A DNA stretch of 44,845 bases from Lachnospiraceae bacterium 3-1 (GTDB taxonomy: Bacteria > Bacillota > Clostridia > Lachnospirales > Lachnospiraceae), in the NCBI GenBank assembly GCA_000403255.2, contig KE159578.1, positions 1 to 44,845 of the forward strand, read 5' to 3'. Position numbers and translations under genes: made by a program. How positions within the stretch are numbered: the first letter of the stretch is position 1; every line of letters starts with the position of its first letter. Under the pieces are notes generated by a model. The model saw nothing but the letters and a program-made list of their open reading frames with translations. It did not search any database and was not told the origin of the DNA. This document shows positions 1 through 7,629 of this stretch, piece by piece.

Positions 1-360
1 CCGTCTATCCTGAACCGGCTGACCGGCGTGTTTGCCGAGGACAGGGCGGCCTTTATCGCCAGCCTGGACGATTACAGCCTGCTTGTCATTGATGATTTAG
101 GCGTGGAGCGCAGTACCGAGTATGCCATGGAGCAGATGTTCACCGTCATTGACAGCCGGTATCGGAGTAAGAAGCCGCTGATTGTCACGACAAACCTGAA
201 ACTGGAAGAGATCAAGAACCCGCCAGACCTTGCCCACGCAAGGATTTATGACCGCATACTGGAACGGTGTGCGCCGGTTCTCTTTTCCGGTAAGAACTTC
301 CGGGAGGAAGGAGCCAGGGCGACTAAAGCGGCGGCGAAGGAGATTGTGAAGAAGGGATAA
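1..360 (+). CDS. DnaC/IstB-like helicase-loader ATPase, 3' part
   Basis: The frame is open from the first base, so the start lies outside the window; only the C-terminal part of the AAA+ domain is present. Visible motifs are a Walker B stretch LLVIDDLGVER, a sensor-like strand PLIVTTNL and an arginine-finger-like RIYDRILERC. Proteins of this type load the replicative helicase and are common in the replication module of Tn1549-like conjugative elements. The gene sits 30 nt upstream of tnpW, which supports an element origin rather than the chromosomal dnaC. An IstB transposition helper is the alternative, but no istA-like gene is adjacent. Confidence 0.85.
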   Translation, partial: PSILNRLTGVFAEDRAAFIASLDDYSLLVIDDLGVERSTEYAMEQMFTVIDSRYRSKKPLIVTTNLKLEEIKNPPDLAHARIYDRILERCAPVLFSGKNFREEGARATKAAAKEIVKKG

Positions 361-390
361 CATAAACTGATTGCATGAAAAGGAGAATTT

Positions 391-573
391 ATGGGCGGCG
401 AGAAAATCACAGAGGACACTACCACCACAGCACCGGCTAAGGACGCCCCCGCGCTGGTGAAGAAGATTGGCCGGACGACCTACATTGTGAGGGTTCATTT
501 CAGCAAGACCGGAAAGGAAACCATGAGTGACAAAATCAAGCGTATGCTGAAAAATGAGATACAGCAGATGTGA
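391..573 (+). CDS. tnpW: TnpW-type transposon-encoded small protein
   Basis: A 60-residue protein with a good ribosome binding site (AAGGAGAA) before the ATG. After a Thr-rich N-terminus comes the core KKIGRTTYIVRVHFSKTG and a basic C-terminal helix, matching the small TnpW family (transposon-encoded protein) found beside replication genes in Tn4451/Tn1549-like elements. Its biochemical role is not established. It directly follows the DnaC-like gene and probably shares its transcript. Confidence 0.8.
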   Translation: MGGEKITEDTTTTAPAKDAPALVKKIGRTTYIVRVHFSKTGKETMSDKIKRMLKNEIQQM

Positions 574-582
574 CAGTTTAAA

Positions 583-614
583 AGCTGGGAATTGGAGAAA
601 TCTGATTCTCAGCT
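583..614 (+). terminator. Hairpin after tnpW
   Basis: AGCTGGGAATT (583-593) can pair over 11 positions, two of them G-U, with GATTCTCAGCT (604-614). There is no T-run directly behind it, so it is a weak terminator candidate at the boundary to the AT-rich parA gene. Confidence 0.35.
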
Positions 615-696
615 TTCTAAGCAAGGATTTTTAGCTGTAAGCAACTTTCTTTTTTAGAAATTTTATGGTAAAATATCGAAAAGAGGAGGCTTAAAT

Positions 697-1761
697 ATGG
701 GATTAATTCACAGTTACGCTTTATGGAACAATAAAGGTGGAGTTGGAAAAAGTACGATAACATTTCATTTGGCAATGAGATATGCAGAACTTCATCCACA
801 AACTAAAATATTAGTTATTGACTTGTGCCCGCAAGCTAATTCAAGTATGATGCTTCTTGGAGGCGGCCCTGTTGGTGAAGAAAATATAATAAATCTTTGT
901 AAAGAGGCAACTCCGCGCTCTGTTGTTGGTTATTTAAGTACTGTCATTACAAATGGACGTGGGGCACAGTTACCAGACCCATATAAATTTGTTGTGAATG
1001 TGTCTGATTATAATACTTATGCTCCACAAAATTTATTTTTACTATGTGGAGACGGAAATTTAGAGCCTATGGCACCAGCAATCAATGAGGCTGCATCTGC
1101 TAAAGCTTTAACTCCGACAGCTCAACCATGGAAATGGATTCAAGAAATTATAAGAAATTTCATAGAGGATATTACTGAATCAAACGATGAATGGTTAGTT
1201 TTTATTGACACAAATCCAAGTTTTAGCATATATACCCAGATTGCAGTATCGGGAGCAGAGAGATTGTTAGTACCAATAAATGCAGACGATTCTTCTAAAA
1301 CAGCAGCCTCTGCTATGGTGGCATTATTGCATGGTACAAATCCTCCCCATCCTATATATGGATCATGGACTTATGCTAAAATGGCAAATGAACAAGGTAT
1401 TATAGTGCCTAAGATACATATGTTAATTGGAAATAGATTAACGCAATTTAAGGGCTCTGCAGCAGCCTTTAAAGCTCTGTCAGATGCCACTTCAACATCA
1501 TTATATGAGATTTATAAGAAAAATCCAGATTATTTTGTAGAGCCTAAAGTTACTATAAGCAGTAAAGAAAATTTCATTGATTATTATTCAAAACCGTTGA
1601 GAGATTTTAATAGCGCAGGCGTTGTATGTGCACATTTGGGCAGATTATTATCATCTATGAAGCAGAAGTATTATACAGTATATTCCGAAGAAGCAAAAGT
1701 TAATGCAGAAAAAATAAAAGAATGTACAAAGGCCATAGATGAAATAATTGTAAATTTGTAG
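697..1761 (+). CDS. ParA/MinD-type P-loop ATPase, solitary
   Basis: A 354-residue protein with a deviant Walker A motif NNKGGVGKST (residues 11-20, signature Lys13), a Walker A' strand LVIDLCPQAN (39-48, where Cys44 replaces the usual Asp or Glu) and a Walker B strand LVFIDTNPSF (Asp171). The RBS GAGGAGG precedes the ATG; a TAAAAT -10 lies at 669-674 with only a weak -35. ParA ATPases normally act with a ParB partner on plasmid or element partitioning, but no parB or parS-like array is next to it. The gene is clearly more AT-rich than its neighbours and the following gene is an Rpn nuclease, so the pair looks like acquired cargo. Its role may be segregation or something else; the sequence does not decide. 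Confidence 0.82.
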   Translation: MGLIHSYALWNNKGGVGKSTITFHLAMRYAELHPQTKILVIDLCPQANSSMMLLGGGPVGEENIINLCKEATPRSVVGYLSTVITNGRGAQLPDPYKFVVNVSDYNTYAPQNLFLLCGDGNLEPMAPAINEAASAKALTPTAQPWKWIQEIIRNFIEDITESNDEWLVFIDTNPSFSIYTQIAVSGAERLLVPINADDSSKTAASAMVALLHGTNPPHPIYGSWTYAKMANEQGIIVPKIHMLIGNRLTQFKGSAAAFKALSDATSTSLYEIYKKNPDYFVEPKVTISSKENFIDYYSKPLRDFNSAGVVCAHLGRLLSSMKQKYYTVYSEEAKVNAEKIKECTKAIDEIIVNL

Positions 1762-1770
1762 TGAAAGTGG

Positions 1771-2583
1771 GTGAAGATGTTGACAGTAACAGAACAGATA
1801 GACCAGAAACATCAGGAAGATTTACAGAGGCTACGAGATTTTCGCCTGCTTGATGATGATTTCCTCACAAAGTGTTTTGAGGGAGATACGGCAAGCATAG
1901 AACTGGTATTGCAGATTGTGCTGGAAAAGCCGGATTTAAAGGTGCTGGACGTTCGCACCCAGGTATTTGTGGAGAACCTGCTGAACCGTTCAGTGAGGTT
2001 GGATATCCTGGCTACGGACAGCACATGGGCAAAACTGAATGTCGAGGTACAGCGCTCCGACAAAGGAGCCGGGAGAAAAAGAGCCAGGTACAACAGCAGC
2101 ATGATGGACGCAAACCTTTTGAAGAAAGGCGAGGACTTCGATAAGCTGCCGGAAACGTGGGTAATCTTTATCACAGAGAATGACGTAATGGGAAAAGGGC
2201 TGCCGCTCTATCCGGTTGAGCGGTGCTTTTTAGGAACCGGGGAAAGATTTGAGGACGGTTCGCACATACTGTATGTAAATGGCGCTTACCGTGGAGATAC
2301 GCCAATCGGGAAGTTAATGCATGACTTCTCCTGCACAAACGCAGCGGATATGTATTATGGGACACTGGCAGACAGGGTGAGATTTTTCAAAGAGAGCAAG
2401 GAGGGAATCGAGATTATGTGCCGTGCTATGGAAGATATGAGGAATCAGACATTGAAAGAGGGAGCAATCAATTCCGCAAAGAGAATGTTGGCAGATGGGA
2501 TTTTGACACTTGAAAAAATTGCGGAATACGCAGGACTTCCACTTGACGAAGTGAAAAAACTGAAAGCAGAACGGACAGCATAG
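1771..2583 (+). CDS. Rpn family PD-(D/E)XK nuclease (recombination-promoting nuclease/putative transposase)
   Basis: The product is about 270 residues. The conserved core reads RLDILATDS then LNVEVQRSD, the Asp and Glu-x-Gln of the PD-(D/E)XK fold, followed by the family's basic RKRARYNSSMM segment. The C-terminus contains a short amphipathic repeat (LADGILTLEKIAEYAGL) typical of these proteins. The start is uncertain: GTG at 1771 or ATG at 1777, neither with a strong Shine-Dalgarno. It starts 9 nt after parA and has its own terminator. Rpn proteins promote RecA-independent recombination in E. coli; many Firmicutes copies are annotated as transposases without proof of transposition. Confidence 0.83.
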   Translation: MKMLTVTEQIDQKHQEDLQRLRDFRLLDDDFLTKCFEGDTASIELVLQIVLEKPDLKVLDVRTQVFVENLLNRSVRLDILATDSTWAKLNVEVQRSDKGAGRKRARYNSSMMDANLLKKGEDFDKLPETWVIFITENDVMGKGLPLYPVERCFLGTGERFEDGSHILYVNGAYRGDTPIGKLMHDFSCTNAADMYYGTLADRVRFFKESKEGIEIMCRAMEDMRNQTLKEGAINSAKRMLADGILTLEKIAEYAGLPLDEVKKLKAERTA

Positions 2584-2593
2584 TAAAACCGTA

Positions 2594-2633
2594 GGCCGGG
2601 AATCTAAAAACAGGTTCCCGGCCTTATTTTTTT
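2594..2633 (+). terminator. Intrinsic terminator of the parA-rpn pair
   Basis: A perfect 9-bp stem, GGCCGGGAA (2594-2602) with TTCCCGGCC (2615-2623), is followed by TTATTTTTTT. It is placed 11 nt after the rpn stop codon. Confidence 0.9.
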
Positions 2634-2664
2634 GCCCTGAAATGTAAAATTTCTGTGAATTTGA

Positions 2665-2973
2665 TTAAAAAGTCCTTTACAAAACGTCACTGGCAAGACG
2701 GCAAAAAGTATCCTTATTTCGTGCGGCGCAAGATTGGCTCCGTTTGACATTAAAGAGCTGCGTGACCTTATGGAGTATGACGATCTGGAGCTTGACACGC
2801 TTGGGGAGCAGAAAACAGCGTTGTTTGTCATTATTTCAGATACGGACGCCACATTTAATTTCGTGGTGTCGATCATGTATTCGCAGCTCTTTAACCTGCT
2901 CTGTGACAAGGCGGATGATGTTTATAACGGCAGGCTTCCGATTCATGTGAGGATGCTGCTGGATGAGTTTGCG
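2665..2973 (+). pseudogene. traG/virD4 coupling protein, truncated 5' exon
   Basis: The frame is open from 2665 but has no proper start. It carries TGKTAKSILISCGARLAPFD, then a VIISDTD strand and ends at MLLDEFA, all typical of the type IV secretion coupling protein VirD4/TraG of Tn1549-like elements. Residues before this, including the P-loop half, are missing, so the gene is 5'-truncated at about 2665-2690, probably where the parA-rpn cargo joined. The reading frame continues exactly in the 3' exon at 5509 if the intron between is removed. Confidence 0.82.
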
Positions 2974-3292
2974 GTGCGCTCGTAAGCGGAACCCATTTGT
3001 TCCGCGCGGGCTTGTTTGTAATCTATCTTTAGCAAGATAGTAGGTTCAATGTGAGGGCTTCATTTGAAGCCTAATTCCTATCATCAACCGACTTATCCGA
3101 AAGGGAAACCCGACGGGGAGTATAGCATGTCGGCAACGGTGCTATTCAGCCAGTTATCAGGCTGTGAACGGGCATCAAGATGAAATGTCATGTATGAGGT
3201 TAAACAGCTACACTGCTTAAATGACAGCCAGAGGGGCTTTATCGTCAGCACTGACGGAAGATAGCTATTATACGTCAGGCAGTGCAGGGTGT

Positions 3293-3314
3293 ACGCAGAG
3301 TTTGCGAACTGCGT
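3293..3314 (+). other. EBS1 stem-loop of the group II intron
   Basis: The stem ACGCAG (3293-3298)/CTGCGT (3309-3314) presents a loop with TGCGAAC (3303-3309). This can pair, allowing two G-U pairs, with GTTTGCG, the last seven bases of the 5' exon (2967-2973). That fits the EBS1-IBS1 contact that selects the insertion site. Confidence 0.6.
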
Positions 3315-3580
3315 CTACACATCACATTCCGCACTGGCCAGCCGCAATAAGCGGAAAACGGCGAACGTCATAGCCGACAGCATGACACGCTTGTACAGAC
3401 AAGCCTAAACGAGGATAGCCTAAACAGGAACGCTTACCATTTTAAGCTATGGCATACAGTGTCTGAATATCCTGCATGGCTACGGAGTCTCCATAGTAGT
3501 CCGAGGCGGTAATACCGTTCACATGGCGAAGGGAGACAGCTATACGACTGAAATAATTTAGGAAAGGTGTGTGAGACATC

Positions 3581-5392
3581 ATGAGAAGTCCAAAAATTAT
3601 TTTGGAGAATCTACAGAAACACTCGAAAGAGGAAAACTACAAGTATGAGAGACTGTACAGGAATCTTTATAATGAGGATTTCTACTTGCAGGCTCTCCAA
3701 AACATCTACGCCAACAAGGGCGCAATGACACCCGGCATAGATGGGCTGACACTCGACGGTTATGGTAAAGAAAGAGTGGAGCGGATTATCCATGCGGTGA
3801 AAGACCACAGTTATCAGCCGAACCCTGTCCGCAGACAGTATATCAAAAAGAAAAATGGGAAAATGAGACCGCTTGGGATATCATCGTCAGACGACAAACT
3901 GGTGGAGGAAGTCATTAAGATGATTCTTGAAAGTATTTATGAACCGACATTCTCCAACTATTCCCACGGCTTTAGACCCGGCAGAAGCTGCCATACGGCA
4001 CTCTTACAGTTACAGCAGAACTTTACAGGTGTGAAATGGTTTGTGGAGGGCGATATAAAGTCGTACTTTGATACGATAGACCACCACAGCCTTGTAAATA
4101 TCCTGCGCAGGCGGATTAGAGATGAAGCCTTTATTGAGCTGATTTGGAAATTCCTCAAAGCAGGGTATATGGAGAACTGGGAATACAACGCCACTTTCAG
4201 CGGTATAGCCCAAGGTTCTGGCATCAGCCCAATCCTTGCAAATATCTACCTTAATGAGTTTGACAGATTCATGGAGGACTACAAAAAGGGATTCGATAAA
4301 GGCACGGGCAGAAAAAGGAACAATGAGTACTCCAGAAAGCAGTCATACCGCCAAAGGTGCAAAGCTAAAATCCGAAAAGAATGGGACGGCTACTCTGATA
4401 CAGAAAAGCAGGAAGCGGTACGCCGACTGGCAGAGTTAAAGAGAGAGTTCCAGAAAATCCCTATGGGAGACCCAATGGACACAGGTTATAAGCGGATTCA
4501 ATATGTACGGTATGCCGATGATTTTCTTATTGGCGTAATCGGAAGCAAAGAGGACGCTGAAAAGATAAAGTCCGATATTGGGAGGTTCTTTGAGGAAACG
4601 CTGAAACTGGAATTGTCTGTGGAAAAGACGCTCATCACGAACAGTGACGACAAAGCGAGGTTTCTCGGCTATGACGTTACGGTATGCAACGACAGTGCGC
4701 TGAAAAAAGCCAAAGGAAAAGGGACTGTTAAAGCCTACACCGGCAAAATCAAGCTGTACCTGCCAAAAGAGAAATGGGTGGGGAAACTGTTAGGATACGG
4801 TGTGCTGAAAATCGTGTCAAGGGCAGGGGAAAAAGAAGTCTGGAAGCCGTTACAGCGGAACGACTATATTTTTCTGCCAGTGCATGAAATGGTACGGAAG
4901 TACAATGCGCAGATTCGGGGGATTTACAATTACTACCGACTTGCGAGTAATGTCTCCGTATTAAATAAGTTCCATTATGTCATGGAATACAGCCTATACA
5001 AGACCGTTGCGGCAAAATACCGTATCACGATGACAAAAGCAAAGCTCAAATATACCAAAAACAAAGAATTTAAAGTGCCGTACAAAACACAGAAAGGTAC
5101 AAAGTATGCAGTCCTCTACAATGAGGGATTCCGCAGGGTGAAATATGCCCTTGGAAGTTATGCAGACATCATACCCGAATATGAGCAGATGAACAAGCCC
5201 AAAGAACTGTTTTTCAGATATAAGGCGAATGTCTGCGAAATGTGCGGCGCATATGTGCCAGCGGTTAAGGTATATCAGGTAAAAAGTATGAGCGACCTTG
5301 ATGTTAATACGGAATGGGGAGCGATTATGAACAAGAAGAAAAGAAAAACGCTTGTAGTGTGTGGAGACTGCTATGACAGAATCCATAAATAA
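3581..5392 (+). CDS. ltrA: Group II intron reverse transcriptase/maturase
   Basis: A 603-residue multifunctional intron-encoded protein. It has the RT fingers/palm (GIDGLTLDGY, KMRPLGISS, the substrate-binding SHGFRPGRSCH), the polymerase active site YADD at residues 311-314, a maturase/X domain in the 400s to 500s, and a C-terminal Cys-rich segment (CEMCG and CGDCYDRIHK) resembling an HNH-type endonuclease domain. It would assist splicing and carry out target-primed reverse transcription during retrohoming. RBS GGAAAGG lies upstream of the ATG. The frame is intact and of normal family length. Confidence 0.95.
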   Translation: MRSPKIILENLQKHSKEENYKYERLYRNLYNEDFYLQALQNIYANKGAMTPGIDGLTLDGYGKERVERIIHAVKDHSYQPNPVRRQYIKKKNGKMRPLGISSSDDKLVEEVIKMILESIYEPTFSNYSHGFRPGRSCHTALLQLQQNFTGVKWFVEGDIKSYFDTIDHHSLVNILRRRIRDEAFIELIWKFLKAGYMENWEYNATFSGIAQGSGISPILANIYLNEFDRFMEDYKKGFDKGTGRKRNNEYSRKQSYRQRCKAKIRKEWDGYSDTEKQEAVRRLAELKREFQKIPMGDPMDTGYKRIQYVRYADDFLIGVIGSKEDAEKIKSDIGRFFEETLKLELSVEKTLITNSDDKARFLGYDVTVCNDSALKKAKGKGTVKAYTGKIKLYLPKEKWVGKLLGYGVLKIVSRAGEKEVWKPLQRNDYIFLPVHEMVRKYNAQIRGIYNYYRLASNVSVLNKFHYVMEYSLYKTVAAKYRITMTKAKLKYTKNKEFKVPYKTQKGTKYAVLYNEGFRRVKYALGSYADIIPEYEQMNKPKELFFRYKANVCEMCGAYVPAVKVYQVKSMSDLDVNTEWGAIMNKKKRKTLVVCGDCYDRIHK

Positions 5393-5413
5393 ATGTAGAG
5401 GATGTATAGTGGG

Positions 5414-5447
5414 GAGCCGTATACATCGAGAGGTGTACGTGCGGTTC
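5414..5447 (+). ncRNA. Group II intron domain V
   Basis: A 34-nt hairpin starts GAGCCGTAT, has a GAGA tetraloop and ends TGCGGTTC. It carries the AGC catalytic triad. It lies 61 nt before the 3' splice site, the expected position. Confidence 0.9.
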
Positions 5448-5508
5448 CGGGGCGAGGGTTCGGAAACCTGCTGTCGTGAGACAGTAAGGCGCCGGATTCT
5501 TAGCCTAC

Positions 5509-6078
5509 AACATCGGGCAGATTCCGCAGTTTGAGAAGCTGATCGCCACAATCCGGAGCAGGGAAATATCGGCATCTATCATTTTACAGTCAAAATCTCA
5601 GCTAAAGGCGATTTATAAGGACAACGCTGACACAATCGAAGGGAATTGTGACACCACCTTATTCCTCGGAGGGAAGGAAAAGACCACGCTGAAAGAGCTG
5701 GAAGATGTTTTAGGAAAGGAAACCATTGACCTTTACAACACTTCCGACACAAGGGGTACATCACAGTCCTACGGTCTGAATTACCAAAAGACCGGGAAGG
5801 CGCTGATGAGCCAGGATGAGATTGCGGTCATGGACGGCGGGAAATGTATCATGCAGCTTAGAGGCGTCAGACCATTCTTCTCGGATAAATTCGATATAAC
5901 GAAGCATAGCAGGTACAAAGAGCTGTCCGATTATGACCCGAAAAACACCTTTGACATTGAGGACTATGTGAAGCATCTGCAGCACATGAAAGTTACTCCA
6001 AATACAGAGGTGGATGAAGCGTTTGACTGCGGGGAAGTCAGCGGGCAGGAGGATAATTCTCCAACTACAACTAAATAG
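5509..6078 (+). pseudogene. traG/virD4 coupling protein, 3' exon
   Basis: In frame with the 5' exon after intron removal, it begins NIGQIPQFEKLIATIRSRE and runs for 189 codons to TAG at 6076. The stretch NCDTTLFLGGKEKTTLKEL and the acidic C-terminus (DEAFDCGEVSGQEDN) match the end of VirD4-type coupling proteins, which dock the relaxosome at the type IV secretion channel. The spliced product would still lack its N-terminal part, so the gene is a remnant. Confidence 0.85.
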
Positions 6079-6081
6079 CGG

Positions 6082-6104
6082 CTTCTGGACATTGTGTCCA
6101 GAAG
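6082..6104 (+). terminator. Perfect 10-bp inverted repeat after traG
   Basis: CTTCTGGACA and TGTCCAGAAG flank a 3-nt loop just behind the traG stop. No T-run follows, so it may be an RNA stability or processing hairpin rather than a terminator. Confidence 0.45.
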
Positions 6105-6170
6105 TGCAAAACGACAACTGAATATGGAACTTGTAAACCTTTGGCATAAAGCCAAAATCAGGAGTTTTGT

Positions 6171-6341
6171 ATGTACTTTGGGAACGGACTAAACAGGACA
6201 CCCGGCACAGCCTATCGCCAAACAGAATGTACCGGATGCCCGCACGGGGTTCTCCAAAAGGATTCCCCTGCCCTTATTGTACCACAAAGGGCGGGGGATT
6301 TACATATCAAAGCTCTTTCTTTATCAAAAAATCAAATTTAA
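6171..6341 (+). CDS. Small hypothetical protein, 56 residues
   Basis: ATG at 6171 has an AGGAG about 7 nt upstream. The product starts MYFGNGLNRTPGTAYRQTE and contains a CTGCPHG cysteine pair. The position between traG and maff2 corresponds to a short spacer-ORF slot in Tn1549-like conjugation operons. I do not recognise a family, and it may be non-functional like its neighbours. Confidence 0.45.
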   Translation: MYFGNGLNRTPGTAYRQTECTGCPHGVLQKDSPALIVPQRAGDLHIKALSLSKNQI

Positions 6342-6361
6342 GGAAAGAAAGAGGTAGAAAA

Positions 6362-6406
6362 ATGAGTTTTTTCACAACAGCGGTAACAGGTGTGAATTGT
6401 GAGTAA
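6362..6406 (+). pseudogene. maff2 remnant (first ~8 codons)
   Basis: After an AGAAAGAGG ribosome binding site, ATG AGT TTT TTC ACA ACA GCG GTA reads MSFFTTAV, the usual beginning of the small Maff2 membrane protein that follows virD4 in Tn1549-like elements. The sequence then leaves the family and stops after 14 codons. This marks the right breakpoint of the conjugation operon near 6385. Confidence 0.5.
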
Positions 6407-6500
6407 AGTGAAAAATGGGAAATATAAGCAAAGAGAATATCCGGTGTATGTAGATAGCCCTCAAAGTGATAAAATTCTATGAGAAACGAGGTAAATCAAT

Positions 6501-6875
6501 ATGGAGAAACAGGCATACATCACAGAGGAAGAACGGGAAAAGTGTCGCAAAGTGATTGATGCATTTACGGAACTGTACGAAATAGAAGATGAAGATATTT
6601 TAGTGGTTGATGTTGGCAGGTATGGTTTTATTAAATTACAGTGTTATACACCATCATATGGCTTTGAAGTGCTTGACACATATACAGACAGTAACAGCTT
6701 ATTTGAGGGGCTTTGGAACGAATGGCTCAGTCTAAATGTGTTTTTACTTGCTAAGGAAATGCAGTTAGATGATATTCTCTATGAGGATGTGTTTAACATT
6801 CTGCCAAAGGAAAAACAGTCGGAACTTATCGGGAGAAAAGATGACTTTGCAAAAAAGGCGGGTATAAATCCGTAA
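6501..6875 (+). CDS. Hypothetical protein, 124 residues
   Basis: ATG with a GAGGT ribosome binding site. The acidic protein begins MEKQAYITEEEREKCRKVI, has a central VVDVGRYGFIKLQCYTPSYG strand pair and a helical C-terminus ending KKAGINP. It has no signal peptide or membrane segment. It resembles small cytosolic proteins of unknown function in accessory regions of gut Clostridia; I cannot assign a function. It is followed by its own terminator, so it is monocistronic. Confidence 0.75.
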   Translation: MEKQAYITEEEREKCRKVIDAFTELYEIEDEDILVVDVGRYGFIKLQCYTPSYGFEVLDTYTDSNSLFEGLWNEWLSLNVFLLAKEMQLDDILYEDVFNILPKEKQSELIGRKDDFAKKAGINP

Positions 6876-6929
6876 AATGAATTTTACAGAAAGAAAACGC
6901 TCTATGTAGAGGGAAAAAAGAATAGAACG

Positions 6930-6965
6930 GCTCTGTGTATGATAATATATGCAGAGCTTTTCTTA
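6930..6965 (+). terminator. Intrinsic terminator after the 124-residue gene
   Basis: GCTCTGTGTAT (6930-6940) pairs with ATATGCAGAGC (6947-6957) over 11 bp including two G-U pairs, followed by TTTTCTT. Confidence 0.8.
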
Positions 6966-7035
6966 ATCAGCAAGTATATATGCAATTTACCATTACCTTC
7001 TATTGAATGGGGAATACAGCAAATTTTCTTTAAGA

Positions 7036-7557
7036 TTACTTTCCCTCATCTTCAATCATTTGATAGAAAATCCGCACCATTTCATCTGGTGATTCCTTAA
7101 AACCACGCCGTACCCATTCATCTAGCAATCCAAAAAGCCCATATGAATAAAAACGAACTTGATAACATTCTTTTGCGTCTGTACTGTGCTGTGGCATCAT
7201 TACCTGATAGAAGGCATCATAAACTGCCGATTGCATATCAGCATCATACACGACCTGCAAAATATGTTTGATTTCATAATTGAACTGAAAGAAATCACTC
7301 GCATTACTAGGATTGAAGCGATTTCGGATGGCAATGGCATGTTCGTCAGCCCAACGGTTCCATGCCTGTATGAATTTAAAAGTAAGTGCCTCGCCTTTGC
7401 TTGTATAGTTGCGGAACCATGTGGCTCGTCCTATTCCTGCGGTATTTACAATATCCTTTATTGATATTTTTTTAAATTCATTATCACGCATCAGCCGGAT
7501 TAGGGCATCAGACAAGCATTCTTTCAAGAATTCTGTTGTTTTTGTTCCTCTTGCCAT
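7036..7557 (-). CDS. TetR family transcriptional regulator
   Basis: The product is about 173 residues from ATG at 7557 (MARGTKTTEFLKECLSDALI), chosen because a G-rich Shine-Dalgarno (GGGGAGAG) sits just upstream; a longer frame to 7602 lies in mobile DNA. The N-terminal HTH reads FKKISIKDIVNTAGIGRATWFRNY, the hallmark of TetR DNA-binding domains; the C-terminal half is the ligand/dimer domain. It would repress by binding a palindrome, and a candidate operator exists in front of the divergent hydrolase genes at 9652-9665. A nested mobile element has separated the gene from its original promoter region, so its expression may be changed. Confidence 0.88.
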   Translation of the reverse strand: MARGTKTTEFLKECLSDALIRLMRDNEFKKISIKDIVNTAGIGRATWFRNYTSKGEALTFKFIQAWNRWADEHAIAIRNRFNPSNASDFFQFNYEIKHILQVVYDADMQSAVYDAFYQVMMPQHSTDAKECYQVRFYSYGLFGLLDEWVRRGFKESPDEMVRIFYQMIEDEGK

Positions 7558-7629
7558 AAGCTCTCCCCCCCCAGCCTGTCCGAAAACTAGATTTTTAGGC
7601 ATAAATTTAGCCCCTTTCCTTCTTCTGTG

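Larger units (their letters stand above)
2974..5508 (+). mobile_element. Group II intron in traG
   Basis: A 2,535-nt intron starts with GTGCG at 2974 and ends with AC at 5508. Removing it joins GCG to AAC in frame and restores LLDEFA-NIGQIP, the conserved Walker B region of VirD4. It contains a structured 5' part (2974-3580), a reverse transcriptase/maturase ORF, a canonical domain V and a domain VI region after it. All parts expected of a splicing-competent mobile intron are visible. Confidence 0.93.

Noticed and set aside
3001-3580. Non-coding stretch before the maturase as a separate ncRNA gene
   Set aside because: It is explained as domain I and neighbouring structure of the group II intron.
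6167-6406. 79-codon frame overlapping the 56-residue ORF and maff2 stump
   Set aside because: The frame at 6171 has the proper ribosome binding site; this one merely reads into the maff2 start.
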